Shown one piece after another: positions 30,143 to 39,854 of a DNA stretch of 64,000 nt. The notes under the pieces were generated by a model. The model was not told where the DNA came from. It searched no databases and was given only the letters and a program-made list of their open reading frames with translations. Location of the stretch: contig CATOSU010000010.1 in assembly GCA_951812615.1 (NCBI GenBank), positions 1 through 64,000 of the forward strand, in the 5' to 3' direction. The position numbers and the translations under genes are program-made. Source of the DNA: an uncultured Paracoccaceae bacterium. Its GTDB lineage: Bacteria > Pseudomonadota > Alphaproteobacteria > Rhodobacterales > Rhodobacteraceae. Positions within the stretch are counted from its first letter, which is position 1; every line of letters starts with the position of its first letter.

Positions 30143-31036
30143 ATGGCAGACACCCCGGTTCAGGAGCGGATCTATCGCGCGGAAATCGAGGATTCCAGCC
30201 GCTGGCGCGAGTTCGACCACCGCCCCGGCGACATTTTCATCTGCACCGCCCCCAAGAACGGCACCACCTGGACCCAGGCGATCTGTTCACTGCTGATCTT
30301 CGGCGACCCGGCGGCGCCATCTGGCAGCGGCACCTTCTCGCCCTGGATCGAGCTGACGATGGAACCCGTCGCAGAGCTGAACGCGCGCCTCACCAAGCAG
30401 ACTCACCAGCGTTTCATCAAATCCCACGCGCCGATGGACGGCATTGTCTGGTGGCCTGACGCGATCTATCTCGCGGTGTGCCGGCATCCTCTGGACATGT
30501 ATTTCTCGGTCCTGAAACATGGTGAGAACCAGAACAACCCCGAGCAAAACCCGGTCTACAACATGGATCCGGTGAAAAGCTTCGATTACTGGCTGAACGA
30601 ACCCCTGCAGGCGGAAGACACCAACAACACCACGTTCGAGGCCGCCGTCCATCATTACAAAAGCTATATGAGATGGGTGCATCTGCCCAATGTGCACCTG
30701 TTCCACTATGCCGACATGAAGGCTGACCTGCCCGGACAGATGTCGGCCATCGCCGACGCCATAGGCGTGACACATCCGCCGGAACTGATGTCCCGGCTCG
30801 CTGATGCCGCGACCTTCGGCGCGATGAAGAAGAACGCCGAACAGCACGCCCCGGAGGTCGATGACGGATACTGGAAGGACAAGCGCAACTTCTTCCATTC
30901 CGGCACCAGCGGCAAATGGGTCGGCCGGCTCAGTAACGAACAGATCTCGGCCTATGACGCGCGGATGAACGCGCTTTTGTCTGCGGACGAACGGCGCTGG
31001 CTGGAATGGGGCACGACAGGCGTTCCGCCCGGCTGA
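30143..31036 (+). CDS. Sulfotransferase-domain protein
   Basis: A 297-aa cytosolic-type sulfotransferase, which moves sulfuryl groups from PAPS to hydroxyl or amino acceptors. The PAPS 5'-phosphosulfate loop is TAPKNGTTW (residues 35-43; canonical TYPKSGTTW), the 3'-phosphate motif is VCRHPLDMYFSVL, and the C-terminal GTSGKWVGRLS matches the GxxGxWK region. HQRFIKSHAPMD contains the catalytic histidine (SH in IKSHAP). Strong AAGGAGGT ribosome site nine bases before the ATG. A GC-rich 138-bp gap separates it from the ArgE-like gene. The acceptor is unknown. Confidence 0.87.
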   Translation: MADTPVQERIYRAEIEDSSRWREFDHRPGDIFICTAPKNGTTWTQAICSLLIFGDPAAPSGSGTFSPWIELTMEPVAELNARLTKQTHQRFIKSHAPMDGIVWWPDAIYLAVCRHPLDMYFSVLKHGENQNNPEQNPVYNMDPVKSFDYWLNEPLQAEDTNNTTFEAAVHHYKSYMRWVHLPNVHLFHYADMKADLPGQMSAIADAIGVTHPPELMSRLADAATFGAMKKNAEQHAPEVDDGYWKDKRNFFHSGTSGKWVGRLSNEQISAYDARMNALLSADERRWLEWGTTGVPPG

Positions 31037-31045
31037 GGCGGCGAA

Positions 31046-31093
31046 AGAATTTTCTGCGAAAATTCTGTCAAAAACCTTCGCAGAAGGTTTTTG
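31046..31093. terminator. Double hairpin between convergent genes
   Basis: Two adjacent stem-loops: AGAATTTTC/GAAAATTCT (31046-31054 with 31058-31066) and CAAAAACCTT/AAGGTTTTTG (31069-31078 with 31084-31093). The loop-proximal TTCTGCGAA and TTCGCAGAA are also complementary, so the pair could refold. A/T-rich arms on both sides suit bidirectional termination of the sulfotransferase and hutU transcripts. Confidence 0.7.
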
Positions 31094-31098
31094 CCCGC

Positions 31099-32778
31099 TC
31101 AGAGGATGCCGGGCAACCGCAGCTGGTGTTCCCGGGCGCAGTCGATGGCAATGTCATAGCCTGCATCCGCGTGGCGCATCACGCCCGTTGCCGGATCGTT
31201 CCACAGAACCCGCGCCAGCCGCGCATCCGCCGCCACACTGCCGTCGCAGCAGATCACCATGCCGGCATGCTGCGAGAACCCCATTCCGACCCCGCCGCCA
31301 TGATGCAGCGACACCCATGTCGCGCCGCTCGCCGTGTTCAGCAGCGCGTTCAGCAGCGGCCAGTCGCTGACCGCGTCCGATCCGTCTTTCATCGCCTCGG
31401 TTTCGCGGTTCGGGCTGGCCACCGACCCACTGTCGAGGTGGTCTCGCCCGATGACAACCGGTGCCTTCAGCTCGCCGCTGCGCACCATCTCGTTGAAGGC
31501 CAGCCCGGCGCGGTGCCGGTCGCCCAGCCCGATCCAGCAGATCCGCGCCGGCAGACCCTGAAATGCGATCCGGTCCCGCGCCATATCCAGCCATTGATGC
31601 AGATGGCTGTTTTCCGGAAACAGCTCCTTCATCTTTGCGTCGGTCTTGTAGATGTCCTCGGGATCGCCCGACAGCGCGCACCAGCGGAACGGTCCGATCC
31701 CGCGGCAGAACAGCGGGCGGATATAGGCCGGCACGAAACCCGGAAAGGCAAAGGCGTTGTCCAGCCCCTCTTCCAGCGCGACCTGCCGGATGTTGTTGCC
31801 ATAGTCCAGCGTCGGCACCCCGGCATTCCAGAAATCAACCATCGCGGCGACATGGGTCTTCATGCTGGCCCGCGCCGCGGCCTCAACCGCCTTGGGATCC
31901 GTTTCGCGCCGGCTACGCCATTCGCCAAGGGTCCAGCCGCGCGGCAGGTAGCCGTTCAGCGGATCATGCGCGCTGGTCTGATCGGTCACGATATCAGGCG
32001 GTTGCTCCCCCGCCTTCATGCGCTGCACCAGCTCGGGGAAAATCTCGGCCGCATTGCCCAGAAGACCGACGGATTTTGCCTCGCCCGCTGCGGTCCAGCG
32101 TGCGATTTTTTCCAGCGCTTCATCCAGCGTCTCAGCTTTGTCGTCGAGGTACTTCGTGCGCAGCCGGAAATCGATCCTGTCAGGGTCGCATTCCACCGCC
32201 AGACAGCAGGCGCCTGCAAACACCGCCGCCAGTGGCTGCGCCCCGCCCATGCCGCCCAGACCCGCGGTCAGGATCCATTTCCCGGTCAGGTCGCCGCCGT
32301 AATGCTGCCGCCCGGCCTCGGCAGAGGTTTCGTAAGTTCCCTGCACAATTCCCTGAGTTCCAATGTAAATCCAGGATCCGGCCGTCATCTGGCCGTACAT
32401 CATCAGGCCCTTCTTATCGAGCGCGTTGAAATGGTCCCAGCTGGCCCAGTGCGGCACGAGGTTGGAATTGGCGATCAGAACCCGCGGCGCATCCGCATGG
32501 GTGCGGAACACGCCCACCGGTTTGCCCGACTGCACCAGCAGCGTTTCGTCTTCTTCCAGCGTTTTCAGCGTGTTGACGATGCCATCGAAATCTTCCCAGC
32601 TGCGCGCCGCCCGGCCGATCCCGCCATACACCACCAATTCATGCGGGTTTTCGGCCACATCCGGGTGCAGGTTGTTCATCATCATGCGCATCGGCGCTTC
32701 GGTCTGCCAGCTTTTCGCGGTGATGTCCGGTCCGGTCGGCGGAAACACGTCGCGGATGTTATGGCGGGTGATGGTCAT
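31099..32778 (-). CDS. hutU: Urocanate hydratase
   Basis: Urocanase converts urocanate to imidazolone propionate with NAD+ as electrophilic cofactor, step two of histidine breakdown. The 559-aa protein has the typical [19 protein letters not shown] opening, [34 protein letters not shown] (dinucleotide-binding), the active-site region [19 protein letters not shown], and [18 protein letters not shown]. Length matches bacterial HutU (about 557). It is the last gene of hutI-hutH-hutG-hutU; its ATG overlaps the hutG stop (ATGA). Confidence 0.97.
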   Translation of the reverse strand: MTITRHNIRDVFPPTGPDITAKSWQTEAPMRMMMNNLHPDVAENPHELVVYGGIGRAARSWEDFDGIVNTLKTLEEDETLLVQSGKPVGVFRTHADAPRVLIANSNLVPHWASWDHFNALDKKGLMMYGQMTAGSWIYIGTQGIVQGTYETSAEAGRQHYGGDLTGKWILTAGLGGMGGAQPLAAVFAGACCLAVECDPDRIDFRLRTKYLDDKAETLDEALEKIARWTAAGEAKSVGLLGNAAEIFPELVQRMKAGEQPPDIVTDQTSAHDPLNGYLPRGWTLGEWRSRRETDPKAVEAAARASMKTHVAAMVDFWNAGVPTLDYGNNIRQVALEEGLDNAFAFPGFVPAYIRPLFCRGIGPFRWCALSGDPEDIYKTDAKMKELFPENSHLHQWLDMARDRIAFQGLPARICWIGLGDRHRAGLAFNEMVRSGELKAPVVIGRDHLDSGSVASPNRETEAMKDGSDAVSDWPLLNALLNTASGATWVSLHHGGGVGMGFSQHAGMVICCDGSVAADARLARVLWNDPATGVMRHADAGYDIAIDCAREHQLRLPGIL

Positions 32779-33569
32779 GTCAGTTCTCCGCTGAGAGCAA
32801 GGGCCTGCAAGGCATTGAGAATACGGGAGAGATGGACGCGCAACCGCCCGGCTTTTTCGGTGTCATACGTCCAGGGTGGCGTTTCGGTCATATAGGTGGA
32901 CTGGGCCAGCTCCATCTGGATGGCGTGGATGCCTTCAGCCGGCCGGCCATAGTGCCGCGTGGTCCAGCCGCCTTTGAAACGGCCGTTCAGAACCGTCGTG
33001 TAACCTGTTGCGCCTTCGCATATTTCCTGAACGGCACCCTCAACCCGGTGGCTGCAACTGGTGGTCAGGTTGGTTCCGATATTGAAATCCGGCAGGGGCC
33101 CGTCGAACAGGAAAGGAATGCGCGACCGGATCGAGTGGCAGTCATAAAGGATCGCAACCCCATGCGCCGCGTGCACCCGTTTCAGCTCTGCCTCCAGCGC
33201 CGCGTGATAAGGCGCGTGGAAGGTCTGCCGCCGGGCCTCCACCGCGGCCGCATCAGGTGCCCGACCGGCGTCATAGATGTCGTTGCCGTCAAAATCCGTC
33301 AGCGGGCAGAGCCCGGTGGTGTTCTGCCCGGGATAAAGGCTTTGCCCGTCCGGCGGGCGGTTGACGTCGATCACGTAGCGGTGGACCGGCATGCGCAACG
33401 TGGTCACACCGTCCAGCAAACCGGCGTATAGGTCGTGCACGTGCCAGTCAGTGTCCGCCAGCGCGCGACCGGTGTCGTTCAGGTCGCGCAGGATCTCCGC
33501 GGGCACATCGGTCCCGGTATGCGGCAGGCCCAGAACGATCGGGCCGGACCCGCGGACGACCCCGATCAT
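32775..33569 (-). CDS. hutG: N-formylglutamate deformylase
   Basis: HutG hydrolyses N-formylglutamate to glutamate and formate, the last step of the five-step histidine pathway that uses HutF. The 264-aa protein of the N-formylglutamate amidohydrolase family shows [14 protein letters not shown] near the start, [49 protein letters not shown], and the late [13 protein letters not shown]. Four-base overlaps with hutH and hutU mean tight coupling. Presence of both hutF and this gene excludes the one-step formiminoglutamase route. Confidence 0.93.
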   Translation of the reverse strand: MIGVVRGSGPIVLGLPHTGTDVPAEILRDLNDTGRALADTDWHVHDLYAGLLDGVTTLRMPVHRYVIDVNRPPDGQSLYPGQNTTGLCPLTDFDGNDIYDAGRAPDAAAVEARRQTFHAPYHAALEAELKRVHAAHGVAILYDCHSIRSRIPFLFDGPLPDFNIGTNLTTSCSHRVEGAVQEICEGATGYTTVLNGRFKGGWTTRHYGRPAEGIHAIQMELAQSTYMTETPPWTYDTEKAGRLRVHLSRILNALQALALSGELT

Positions 33570-35071
33570 CGAACGGCCTCCAGCAAGGCACCGCTGCGCA
33601 GCAGGCCGGCGGCAACTTCAAGATCGGGCGCCATGTATCTGTCCTGTTTCAGTTCCGGCACGTCCACCCGCATCCGCGCGACAACGCCGGCAAGCGCCAC
33701 GGAGGTTTTCAGCGGCCGGCGTGCCTCGATCCCCTGCACCGCGCACATCGCTTCGACGCCCTGAATGACACAAAGGTTTTCCACCATCCTCAGCAGCCGG
33801 AACGCGCCATGGGCGGCCATGCTGACATGGTCCTCCTGATTGGCCGATGTCGGCGTGCTGTCGGTGACACAAGGATTGGCCAGATGCTTGTTCTCGCTCA
33901 TCAGCGCGGCCGTGGTGACCTCGGCAATCATGAAGCCCGAATTCAGCCCCGGATCCGGGGTCAGGAATGGCGGCAGGTCATAGCTGAGCGTCGGATCCAC
34001 CATCAGGGCAACACGCCGCTGCGATATCGCGCCGATTTCCGCCAGCGCCAGCGCCAGCTGATCAGCAGCGAAACCAACGGGTTCCGCGTGGAAGTTGCCA
34101 CCGGACACAATGCGCCCCTCCCCGGTCAGCACCAGCGGATTATCGGTCACGGCGTTTGCCTCCACCTCCAGCGTGCGTCCGGCCATGCGGATCACGTCCA
34201 GCGCGGCACCGGCCACCTGCGGATGGCAGCGGATGCAATACGGGTCCTGCACGCGATGGTCGTCGTCGCGGTGGCTTTCCCGGATTTCGCTGCCGGCCAG
34301 CAGGGCGCGCATGCGCGCGGCGATCTCGATCTGGCCGACATGGCCGCGCAGGGTGTGAATTTCAGGCGCCAGCGGCGCGTCCGATCCCATGATCGCATCC
34401 GTGCTGAGCGCCGCGATCAGGGCCGAGGTGTCAACCGCGCGCTGCGCTTCAAAACAGCCGACCAGCGCGCAGGCGGTGGAAAACTGCGTGCCGTTGATCA
34501 GGGCCAGCCCCTCTTTCGGACCCAGCACAACGGGCGTCAGGCCCGCCGCCGCCAAAGCCTCCGCGCCGGGCATCCGGGTCCCGCGGAACTCGGCCGCGCC
34601 TTCGCCCAGCATCACGGCGGCCATATGCGCCAGCGGCGCAAGATCGCCGGAGGCTCCAACCGACCCCTGATGCGGGACAACCGGGGTGACGCCCCGCTGC
34701 AGCATCTCCTGCAACAGGGCGCAAACGGCCCAGCGCACCCCGGACGCGCCCCGGCCCAGCGACAAGAGTTTCAGCGTCATCATCAGCCGCGTTGTGGCCC
34801 CGGCCAGCGGCGCACCGACTCCGCAACAATGGCTCAGGATCAGGTTTCGCTGAAGGGTTTCAGTGTCTTCCGGCGCGATCCTCCGGCTGGCCAGCTTGCC
34901 AAACCCGGTGTTCACGCCATAAACCGGGTCGTCGCCGGCCGCAGCTACGGCCACCATCGCCGCCGTCCGCTCGACCGCCGTGCGCACGCCCGGGTCCAGC
35001 GTAGCGGCCAGATCTTCGCGCCAGATCCTCTCCAGATCCTCAAGCGTCACCGCGCCCGGAACAAGGATCAC
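33566..35071 (-). CDS. hutH: Histidine ammonia-lyase
   Basis: HutH deaminates L-histidine to urocanate. The 501-aa protein contains the self-forming MIO cofactor triad in [17 protein letters not shown] (Ala-Ser-Gly), the [15 protein letters not shown] active-site loop, [14 protein letters not shown] and [14 protein letters not shown]. The start is GTG ([12 protein letters not shown] follows); its first bases overlap the hutI stop (GTGA). Upstream in-frame codons lie within hutI and show no homology. Because the IS element sits upstream in hutI, expression may now depend on readthrough from the element. Confidence 0.96.
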   Translation of the reverse strand: MILVPGAVTLEDLERIWREDLAATLDPGVRTAVERTAAMVAVAAAGDDPVYGVNTGFGKLASRRIAPEDTETLQRNLILSHCCGVGAPLAGATTRLMMTLKLLSLGRGASGVRWAVCALLQEMLQRGVTPVVPHQGSVGASGDLAPLAHMAAVMLGEGAAEFRGTRMPGAEALAAAGLTPVVLGPKEGLALINGTQFSTACALVGCFEAQRAVDTSALIAALSTDAIMGSDAPLAPEIHTLRGHVGQIEIAARMRALLAGSEIRESHRDDDHRVQDPYCIRCHPQVAGAALDVIRMAGRTLEVEANAVTDNPLVLTGEGRIVSGGNFHAEPVGFAADQLALALAEIGAISQRRVALMVDPTLSYDLPPFLTPDPGLNSGFMIAEVTTAALMSENKHLANPCVTDSTPTSANQEDHVSMAAHGAFRLLRMVENLCVIQGVEAMCAVQGIEARRPLKTSVALAGVVARMRVDVPELKQDRYMAPDLEVAAGLLRSGALLEAVR

Positions 35072-36016
35072 CCCTGCCCCCCGAAAATCCGGCGGCGCAG
35101 GGCGTTGAACCCGATCCGATAGCTCAGCTCGGCCGGTGCATCCACGTCCCACAGGGCCAGATCGGCGCGGTTGCCGGCACAGATCCGGCCGCAATCCTGC
35201 AGCCCCAGCGCCTGCGCGGCATGGCGCGTGACCCCGGCCAGCGCCTCTTCCGGCGTCAGCGAAAACAGCGTGCATCCCATGTTCATGGTCAGCAGCAGCG
35301 AGGCCAGCGGCGACGACCCCGGATTGCAATCCGTGGCCAGCGCCATCGGCACGCCATGGGTCCGGAAAGCATCGACCGGGGGGCGCTGGGTTTCGTGAAG
35401 CGTATAGAACGCGCCCGGCAGCAGCACTGCCACCGATCCGGCCCCGGCCAGTGCCCGGGCATCCTGTTCAGTGGCATATTCGACATGATCGGCGGACAGC
35501 GCACCGTAGCGGGCCGCAAGCTGTGTTCCGCCCAGATGCGACAACTGTTCGGCATGCAACTTCACAGGCAGGCCCAGCTCGGCTGCCACATCAAAGACCT
35601 GCGCCATCTGTTCGGTATCAAACGCAATTCCTTCACAGAACCCGTCAACAGCATCGACCAGTCCCTCGGCATGGGCCGCACGCAGCGCCGGCAGGCAGGC
35701 GTCTGTCAGATAATCCTGAGGACACCCGGAATATTCCGGCGGCAGGGCATGCGCGCCGAGAAAGCTGGTCCTGATGCGCACATCCCTCAGCCGCTCCAGC
35801 CGCCGCGCGGCCCGCAGCATCCGCAGCTCGGTTTCCTGATCAAGACCGTATCCGGACTTCACCTCCACCACGGTGACGCCCTCGGCAATCAGCGCATCCA
35901 GCCGGGGCAGCGCCCCGTTCACCAGCGCATCCTCGGAGGCGGTGCGCGTGGACGTCACGGTCGATACGATGCCGCCACCTGCACGGGCGATCTCTTCGTA
36001 AGTGGCGCCGTTCAGG

Positions 36017-36043
36017 GAGTTATGCCCAAAAGTTGGTGACGGC
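36017..36043. repeat. IS256-family terminal inverted repeat (transposase 3' side)
   Basis: Outer end GAGTTATGCCCAAAAGTTGG followed by TGACGGC. It matches the opposite end at 21 of 27 positions. The target duplicate 36008-36016 abuts it. Confidence 0.9.
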
Positions 36044-36047
36044 GTGA

Positions 36048-37304
36048 TCAGGCGGCGTTTTGACGTTGCCTGATCCCGTCCTTGAAGGCAATCCCCTGGA
36101 TCACTTCGGGCAGACGGTTTGGCCCTGAGATCTTCCTCCACTTCTTCTTGGCCGACATCATCAACCTGAAGACCATGGCGAGGGCGGTCTTGCGGTTCAG
36201 GCATCCTTTGGTTTTGCGCGTTCGGTTGCGGACCGTGGCAAAGACGCTTTCGATCGGGTTCGTGGTCCGGATGTGTTTCCAGTGTTCGGCCGGGAAGTCA
36301 TAGAAGGTCAGCAACACGTCGCGGTCCTTGACCAGCCTGGCCACGGCCCGCTCGTATTTCAGGCCGTAGGTTTCCACGAAGAGATCGAAGGCCGCATTGG
36401 CTTCCTTCTTCGTCTCGGCCATCCAAATATCCTGCAGATCGGCCTTGGCTTTTTCCCGCAGCGACTTGGGCATCGCGCCCGTTACATTGGCCGTCTTGTG
36501 GACCCAGCACCGCTGCTCACGGGTGGTCGGATAGACATCCCGCAGCGCCGTCCAGAACCCAAGCGCGCCATCACCGACAGCAAGCTCGGGCGGCACCGTC
36601 AGGCCGCGTTTCCTCAGACCGCGTAACAGGTCCCGCCAGCTGTCCGCGTTCTCCCGGAATCCGTCCATGATGCTCAAAACGTCCTTTTCTCCGTACTCGT
36701 CAGCGCCGATAATCACCAACATACATTGACGATCCCCGTCCAAACGGGGCGTGAAGCAGACCCCGTCCGCCCAGATGTAGACATAGCGCTTGCCCGACAG
36801 GTCACGCTTGCGCCAGGCTTCATACTCGTCCCACCAGGTCGCCTTCAGTCGCGTGATCGTGGAGGCTGACAGCCCCTCTGCATCCGGCCCCAAAAGGGCG
36901 GCCAGCGCCTCGCTGAAGTCCCCCGTTGAAATGCCCTTCAGGTAAAGCCAGGGCAGCAGCTCCTCGACGGACTTCGCTTTGCGTAGATACGGCGGCACCA
37001 AGGATGAACGGAACCTGATCTTGCTGCCATCGATGTTCGCACCCCGGTCGCGGACCCGGGGCACCTGAACGGGCACCGTGCCGATCCCGGTCATCACCTC
37101 GCGCTCCGGCAGGAACCCGTGGCGCACCAGACGCTGGCGACCTTCCTTGTCCAGAAGCTGCGCGTGAACCGCCATGAAACCGGCAACCTCAGCCTGCACA
37201 GCCGTTCGCAACAGCTCGCGTGCCCCGAACTGAATGACCTCAGTCAGCGGATCAGGTGAAAATTCCGATGATAGCTCGAATGGAACACCGGTAGATTTCG
37301 ACAT
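36048..37304 (-). CDS. IS256-family (mutator-type) transposase
   Basis: A 418-aa DDE transposase that cuts and pastes its element. The catalytic residues appear in context: first Asp in [13 protein letters not shown], second Asp in [19 protein letters not shown], and Glu in [18 protein letters not shown]. The zinc/helical insertion contains the [12 protein letters not shown] motif typical of the family, and the N-terminus has the helix-turn-helix-like [18 protein letters not shown]. Full length, no frameshift. AAAGGGAT precedes the ATG by about nine bases. Confidence 0.96.
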   Translation of the reverse strand: MSKSTGVPFELSSEFSPDPLTEVIQFGARELLRTAVQAEVAGFMAVHAQLLDKEGRQRLVRHGFLPEREVMTGIGTVPVQVPRVRDRGANIDGSKIRFRSSLVPPYLRKAKSVEELLPWLYLKGISTGDFSEALAALLGPDAEGLSASTITRLKATWWDEYEAWRKRDLSGKRYVYIWADGVCFTPRLDGDRQCMLVIIGADEYGEKDVLSIMDGFRENADSWRDLLRGLRKRGLTVPPELAVGDGALGFWTALRDVYPTTREQRCWVHKTANVTGAMPKSLREKAKADLQDIWMAETKKEANAAFDLFVETYGLKYERAVARLVKDRDVLLTFYDFPAEHWKHIRTTNPIESVFATVRNRTRKTKGCLNRKTALAMVFRLMMSAKKKWRKISGPNRLPEVIQGIAFKDGIRQRQNAA

Positions 37305-37372
37305 GTGGCATATCCCTTTCTCTTGAGAATTGACGGCGCTTCAGCACCGCCTTGATATGCCGCCCCTCAGGG

Positions 37373-37399
37373 GCCATCACCAACTTTCAACCATATCTC
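37373..37399. repeat. IS256-family terminal inverted repeat (transposase 5' side)
   Basis: On the minus strand it begins GAGATATGGTTGAAAGTTGG and continues TGATGGC; six mismatches to the other end. The target duplicate 37400-37408 abuts it. Confidence 0.9.
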
Positions 37400-37664
37400 C
37401 CGTTCAGGCGCATCTCGAATTCGCGGGCGCGGTTGCCGCCAAACACCAGATGCGTGTGACAGTCGATCAGCGCCGGGGTAATCAGCCCGCCGCCCAGATC
37501 CTCGAGCGGCCAGTCGTGATACGTCACCGGCAGCTCGGCCCCGGCCCAGGCGATCCGGTCACCGTCGATAACGACATAGCCGTGCGGGATCAGGCCGTAC
37601 CCCTCACCGTTCATCGTTGCGACAGCCGCGCCGGACAGGACTCGCTGGTTCATTTCGGTTGACC

Positions 37665-37703
37665 TATTAAACATATGTTTAATACTGTTATGTCCATACA
37701 TAA
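37665..37703. promoter_or_regulatory. Palindromic operators between hutI and hutF (candidate HutC sites)
   Basis: The 71-bp divergent region is strikingly A/T-rich and holds a perfect 20-bp palindrome TATTAAACATATGTTTAATA (37665-37684) and a second dyad TTATGT-CCAT-ACATAA (37688-37703). The second contains GTCCATAC, one mismatch from the GTNTANAC core of HutC-subfamily GntR operators. hutC is nearby, so both divergent hut operons could be repressed from here and induced by urocanate. Operator identity is inferred. Confidence 0.55.
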
Positions 37704-37724
37704 TAGAGTCGTCAAGAGGCCTCA

Positions 37725-39080
37725 ATGACCGTCATCGCTGCAAAACAGGCCCTGCTGCCGCATGGCTGGGAGACGGATGTCACCGTCGAAATCGGCGCGG
37801 ACGGAGTATTGGCCGCGCCGGGCGGCGGCCCGGCCGACCACCGGGTCGATATCCTGCTGCCGGCCCCGGCCAACCTGCATTCCCACGCCTTTCAGCGGGC
37901 GATGGCGGGCCTGACCGAAAGGCGCGGACCGGACGCAAGCGACAGCTTCTGGACATGGCGACAGTTGATGTACCGCTTTCTGGACCGGCTGACGCCCGAC
38001 GACGTCCATGCTATTGCCGCGCAGGTGCAGATGGAAATGCTCGAGGCCGGCTATGCCGCGGTGGGCGAGTTTCATTACCTGCATCACACGCCCGGCGGCG
38101 CCCCCTATGACGACCCGGCAGAGATGAGCAGCCGCATCTGTGCCGCCGCCGAACAGACCGGGATCGGGCTGACCCTGTTGCCGGTGCTGTATCAGACCGG
38201 TGGGCTGGATGGCCGGGCACTGGGCCCCGGTCAGCAGCGTTTCGGATCGGGGCCGGACTTGTTTGCGCGACTGCTCGACGCCGCTGCCGGAAACCTCGCG
38301 CACCTGCCTGCCGACGCCCGGGCCGGGGTTGCGCCACATTCGCTGCGGGCCGTGCCGGCCAGGGCGCTGGCAGAGGTGGCCGGTCTCACTGACGGGCCGG
38401 TGCATATGCATCTGGCCGAGCAGGCGGCCGAGGTCAGCGAAGTTCTGGCCGCCACCGGCGCGCGCCCGGTCGAATGGGTGCTGGACAATCTGCAGCTTGA
38501 CCGCCGCTGGTGCCTGATCCACTGCACCCAGATGGAACCGCATGAAACCACCGTACTGGCGGATACCGGTGCCGTGGCCGGGCTGTGCCCGGTGACCGAG
38601 GCATCGCTGGGCGACGGCATATTCGACGGCCATCGCTGGCTGGATCGCGGCGGGCGGATCGGGATCGGGTCCGACAGCAATATCCGCATCTCGCTGTCTG
38701 AAGAACTGCGTCAGCTTGAGTATTCGCAGCGCCTGCGCGACCGGGCGCGGGCGGTTCTGGCAACAACAGAACGATCGACGGCCCGTCGGATGTATGACGC
38801 AATGTGTACAGGGGGTGCACAGGCGGTGGCACGTGACAGCGGCAGGATCGAACCGGGCGCGGTGGCGGATCTGGTGGCGCTGGATGGCGGTCACCCGGAC
38901 CTGACCGGCCGCACCGGTGACCTGCTGCTGGATACATGGGTGTTTGCCCGCGATGACCGGCTGGTGCGCGATGTCTGGTCCGGCGGGCGGCACGTGGTCC
39001 GAAACGGCAAACACATCCGCCGGGACGAGATTGAAAGCGGCTTTCGCGCCACGATGCATCGTCTGCGGGATGCGCTCTGA
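37725..39080 (+). CDS. hutF: Formimidoylglutamate deiminase
   Basis: HutF converts N-formimino-L-glutamate to N-formyl-L-glutamate plus ammonia, feeding HutG. The 451-aa amidohydrolase has the metal motif NLHSHAFQRAMAGL, WTWRQLMYRFLDRLTPDDV, the GVAPHSLRAVP histidine, MHLAEQAAEV, LIHCTQMEPHET and the late metal aspartate in GSDSNIRISLSEELR. GAGG precedes the ATG. It is divergent from hutI across the palindromic region and overlaps hutC by one base (TGATG). Confidence 0.95.
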   Translation: MTVIAAKQALLPHGWETDVTVEIGADGVLAAPGGGPADHRVDILLPAPANLHSHAFQRAMAGLTERRGPDASDSFWTWRQLMYRFLDRLTPDDVHAIAAQVQMEMLEAGYAAVGEFHYLHHTPGGAPYDDPAEMSSRICAAAEQTGIGLTLLPVLYQTGGLDGRALGPGQQRFGSGPDLFARLLDAAAGNLAHLPADARAGVAPHSLRAVPARALAEVAGLTDGPVHMHLAEQAAEVSEVLAATGARPVEWVLDNLQLDRRWCLIHCTQMEPHETTVLADTGAVAGLCPVTEASLGDGIFDGHRWLDRGGRIGIGSDSNIRISLSEELRQLEYSQRLRDRARAVLATTERSTARRMYDAMCTGGAQAVARDSGRIEPGAVADLVALDGGHPDLTGRTGDLLLDTWVFARDDRLVRDVWSGGRHVVRNGKHIRRDEIESGFRATMHRLRDAL

Positions 39081-39769
39081 TGGCGCTGGGGTGGCAGGAC
39101 GTGCGGGACGAGGCGTTGCGCCGGATACAGGCGCGGGAATGGACGCCCGGAGATCTGATCCCGAACGAGGCGGACCTTGCCGACGAACTGGGCTGCGCGC
39201 GCGGCACGGTGAACCGGGCGCTGCGGGATCTGGCCGAGGCAGGATGGCTGGACCGGCGGCGCAAGGCCGGCACCCGCGTGCGGCAGGCCCCCGAGCGGCG
39301 GGCGCAGCTGGCCATTCCCCTGATCCGGCAGGATATCGAGGCCCGCGGTCAGCAATTCGCGTTTTCGGTGACCGACCGCCAGTCCGCCCCCCTGCCCGCC
39401 CGTGAACGCGCGCTGCTGAACCTGTCGGGCGAAATACCGGCGCAGCGGGTTCGCACGCTCTATCTGGCCGACGGGCAGCCCTATGCGTTCGAGGACCGCT
39501 GGGTTTGTCTGGCCGGGGCACCGGGTTTTGACCGCGACCCGCTGGACCGGCTCAGCCCGAACGACTGGCTGGTGCAGTTCGCGGCGTTTTCGCGGGGCAC
39601 GCTGGACTATTCGGCCGCGGCCGTGCCGGCCGATGTCGCCGGGCATCTGGACTGCGCGGCGGGCGAGCCTGTCATGGTACTGGACCGTTGCACGTTCGGG
39701 CCACAGCATCCGGTGACCACCGTGCGGGTCTATCATGCTCCGGGACACCGGCTGCGGCTGGAGATTTAA
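39080..39769 (+). CDS. hutC: GntR/HutC-family repressor of the hut genes
   Basis: A 229-aa GntR regulator: an N-terminal winged helix (WQDVRDEALRRIQAREWTPG, then LIPNEADLADELGCARGTVN, RALRDLAEAGWLDRRRKAGT) and a C-terminal UTRA (chorismate-lyase-like) ligand domain with RVRTLYLADGQPYAFEDRW and LDRCTFGPQHPVTTVRVYH. HutC proteins bind urocanate and release the hut operators. It is coupled to hutF. With hutI broken, urocanate handling and hence induction may be altered. Confidence 0.92.
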   Translation: MALGWQDVRDEALRRIQAREWTPGDLIPNEADLADELGCARGTVNRALRDLAEAGWLDRRRKAGTRVRQAPERRAQLAIPLIRQDIEARGQQFAFSVTDRQSAPLPARERALLNLSGEIPAQRVRTLYLADGQPYAFEDRWVCLAGAPGFDRDPLDRLSPNDWLVQFAAFSRGTLDYSAAAVPADVAGHLDCAAGEPVMVLDRCTFGPQHPVTTVRVYHAPGHRLRLEI

Positions 39770-39854
39770 GGGACCCAAAGTCCGCTTTCACGCGCCGACG
39801 AAGTCTTCAGGCTTTGAATAGCCTGCGCAAATCAGCGCAATCTCACCCCCCGTG

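Larger units (their letters stand above)
36017..37399 (-). mobile_element. Complete IS256-family insertion sequence in hutI
   Basis: A 1383-bp element with imperfect 27-bp terminal inverted repeats (21 of 27 identical; outer ends begin GAGTTATG and GAGATATG, both reaching AAAGTTGGTGA) and one intact transposase. It is bordered by CCGTTCAGG (plus strand) at 36008-36016 and 37400-37408, the 9-bp target duplication. Intact ends, duplication and open transposase point to recent and possibly still active transposition. It lies in the same orientation as the hut operon. Confidence 0.95.
35068..37653 (-). pseudogene. hutI: Imidazolonepropionase hutI, disrupted by an IS256-family element
   Basis: HutI hydrolyses imidazolone propionate to formiminoglutamate. 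The 5' part (37653 to 37400) encodes MNQRVLSGAAVATMNGEGYG through the metal motif LIDCHTHLVFGGNRAREFEM and RLNG. The 3' part (36016 to 35068) resumes at [16 protein letters not shown] and carries [36 protein letters not shown] and [10 protein letters not shown]. Between them lies the IS, flanked by a 9-bp duplication of CCTGAACGG. Deleting the IS and one duplicate leaves 1194 bp, a clean 397-aa frame of normal HutI length. The 5' fragment terminates three codons into the IS. Function should be lost, blocking the pathway after urocanate. Confidence 0.95.

Noticed and set aside
27620-30220. 866-codon minus-strand frame opposite the M24 and ArgE-like genes
   Set aside because: Shadow of two well-supported genes; composition is Arg/Gly/His-rich and non-homologous.
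39780-39850. Hairpin CAGGCT/AGCCTG after hutC as a terminator
   Set aside because: Only six base pairs and no T-run; too weak to list.
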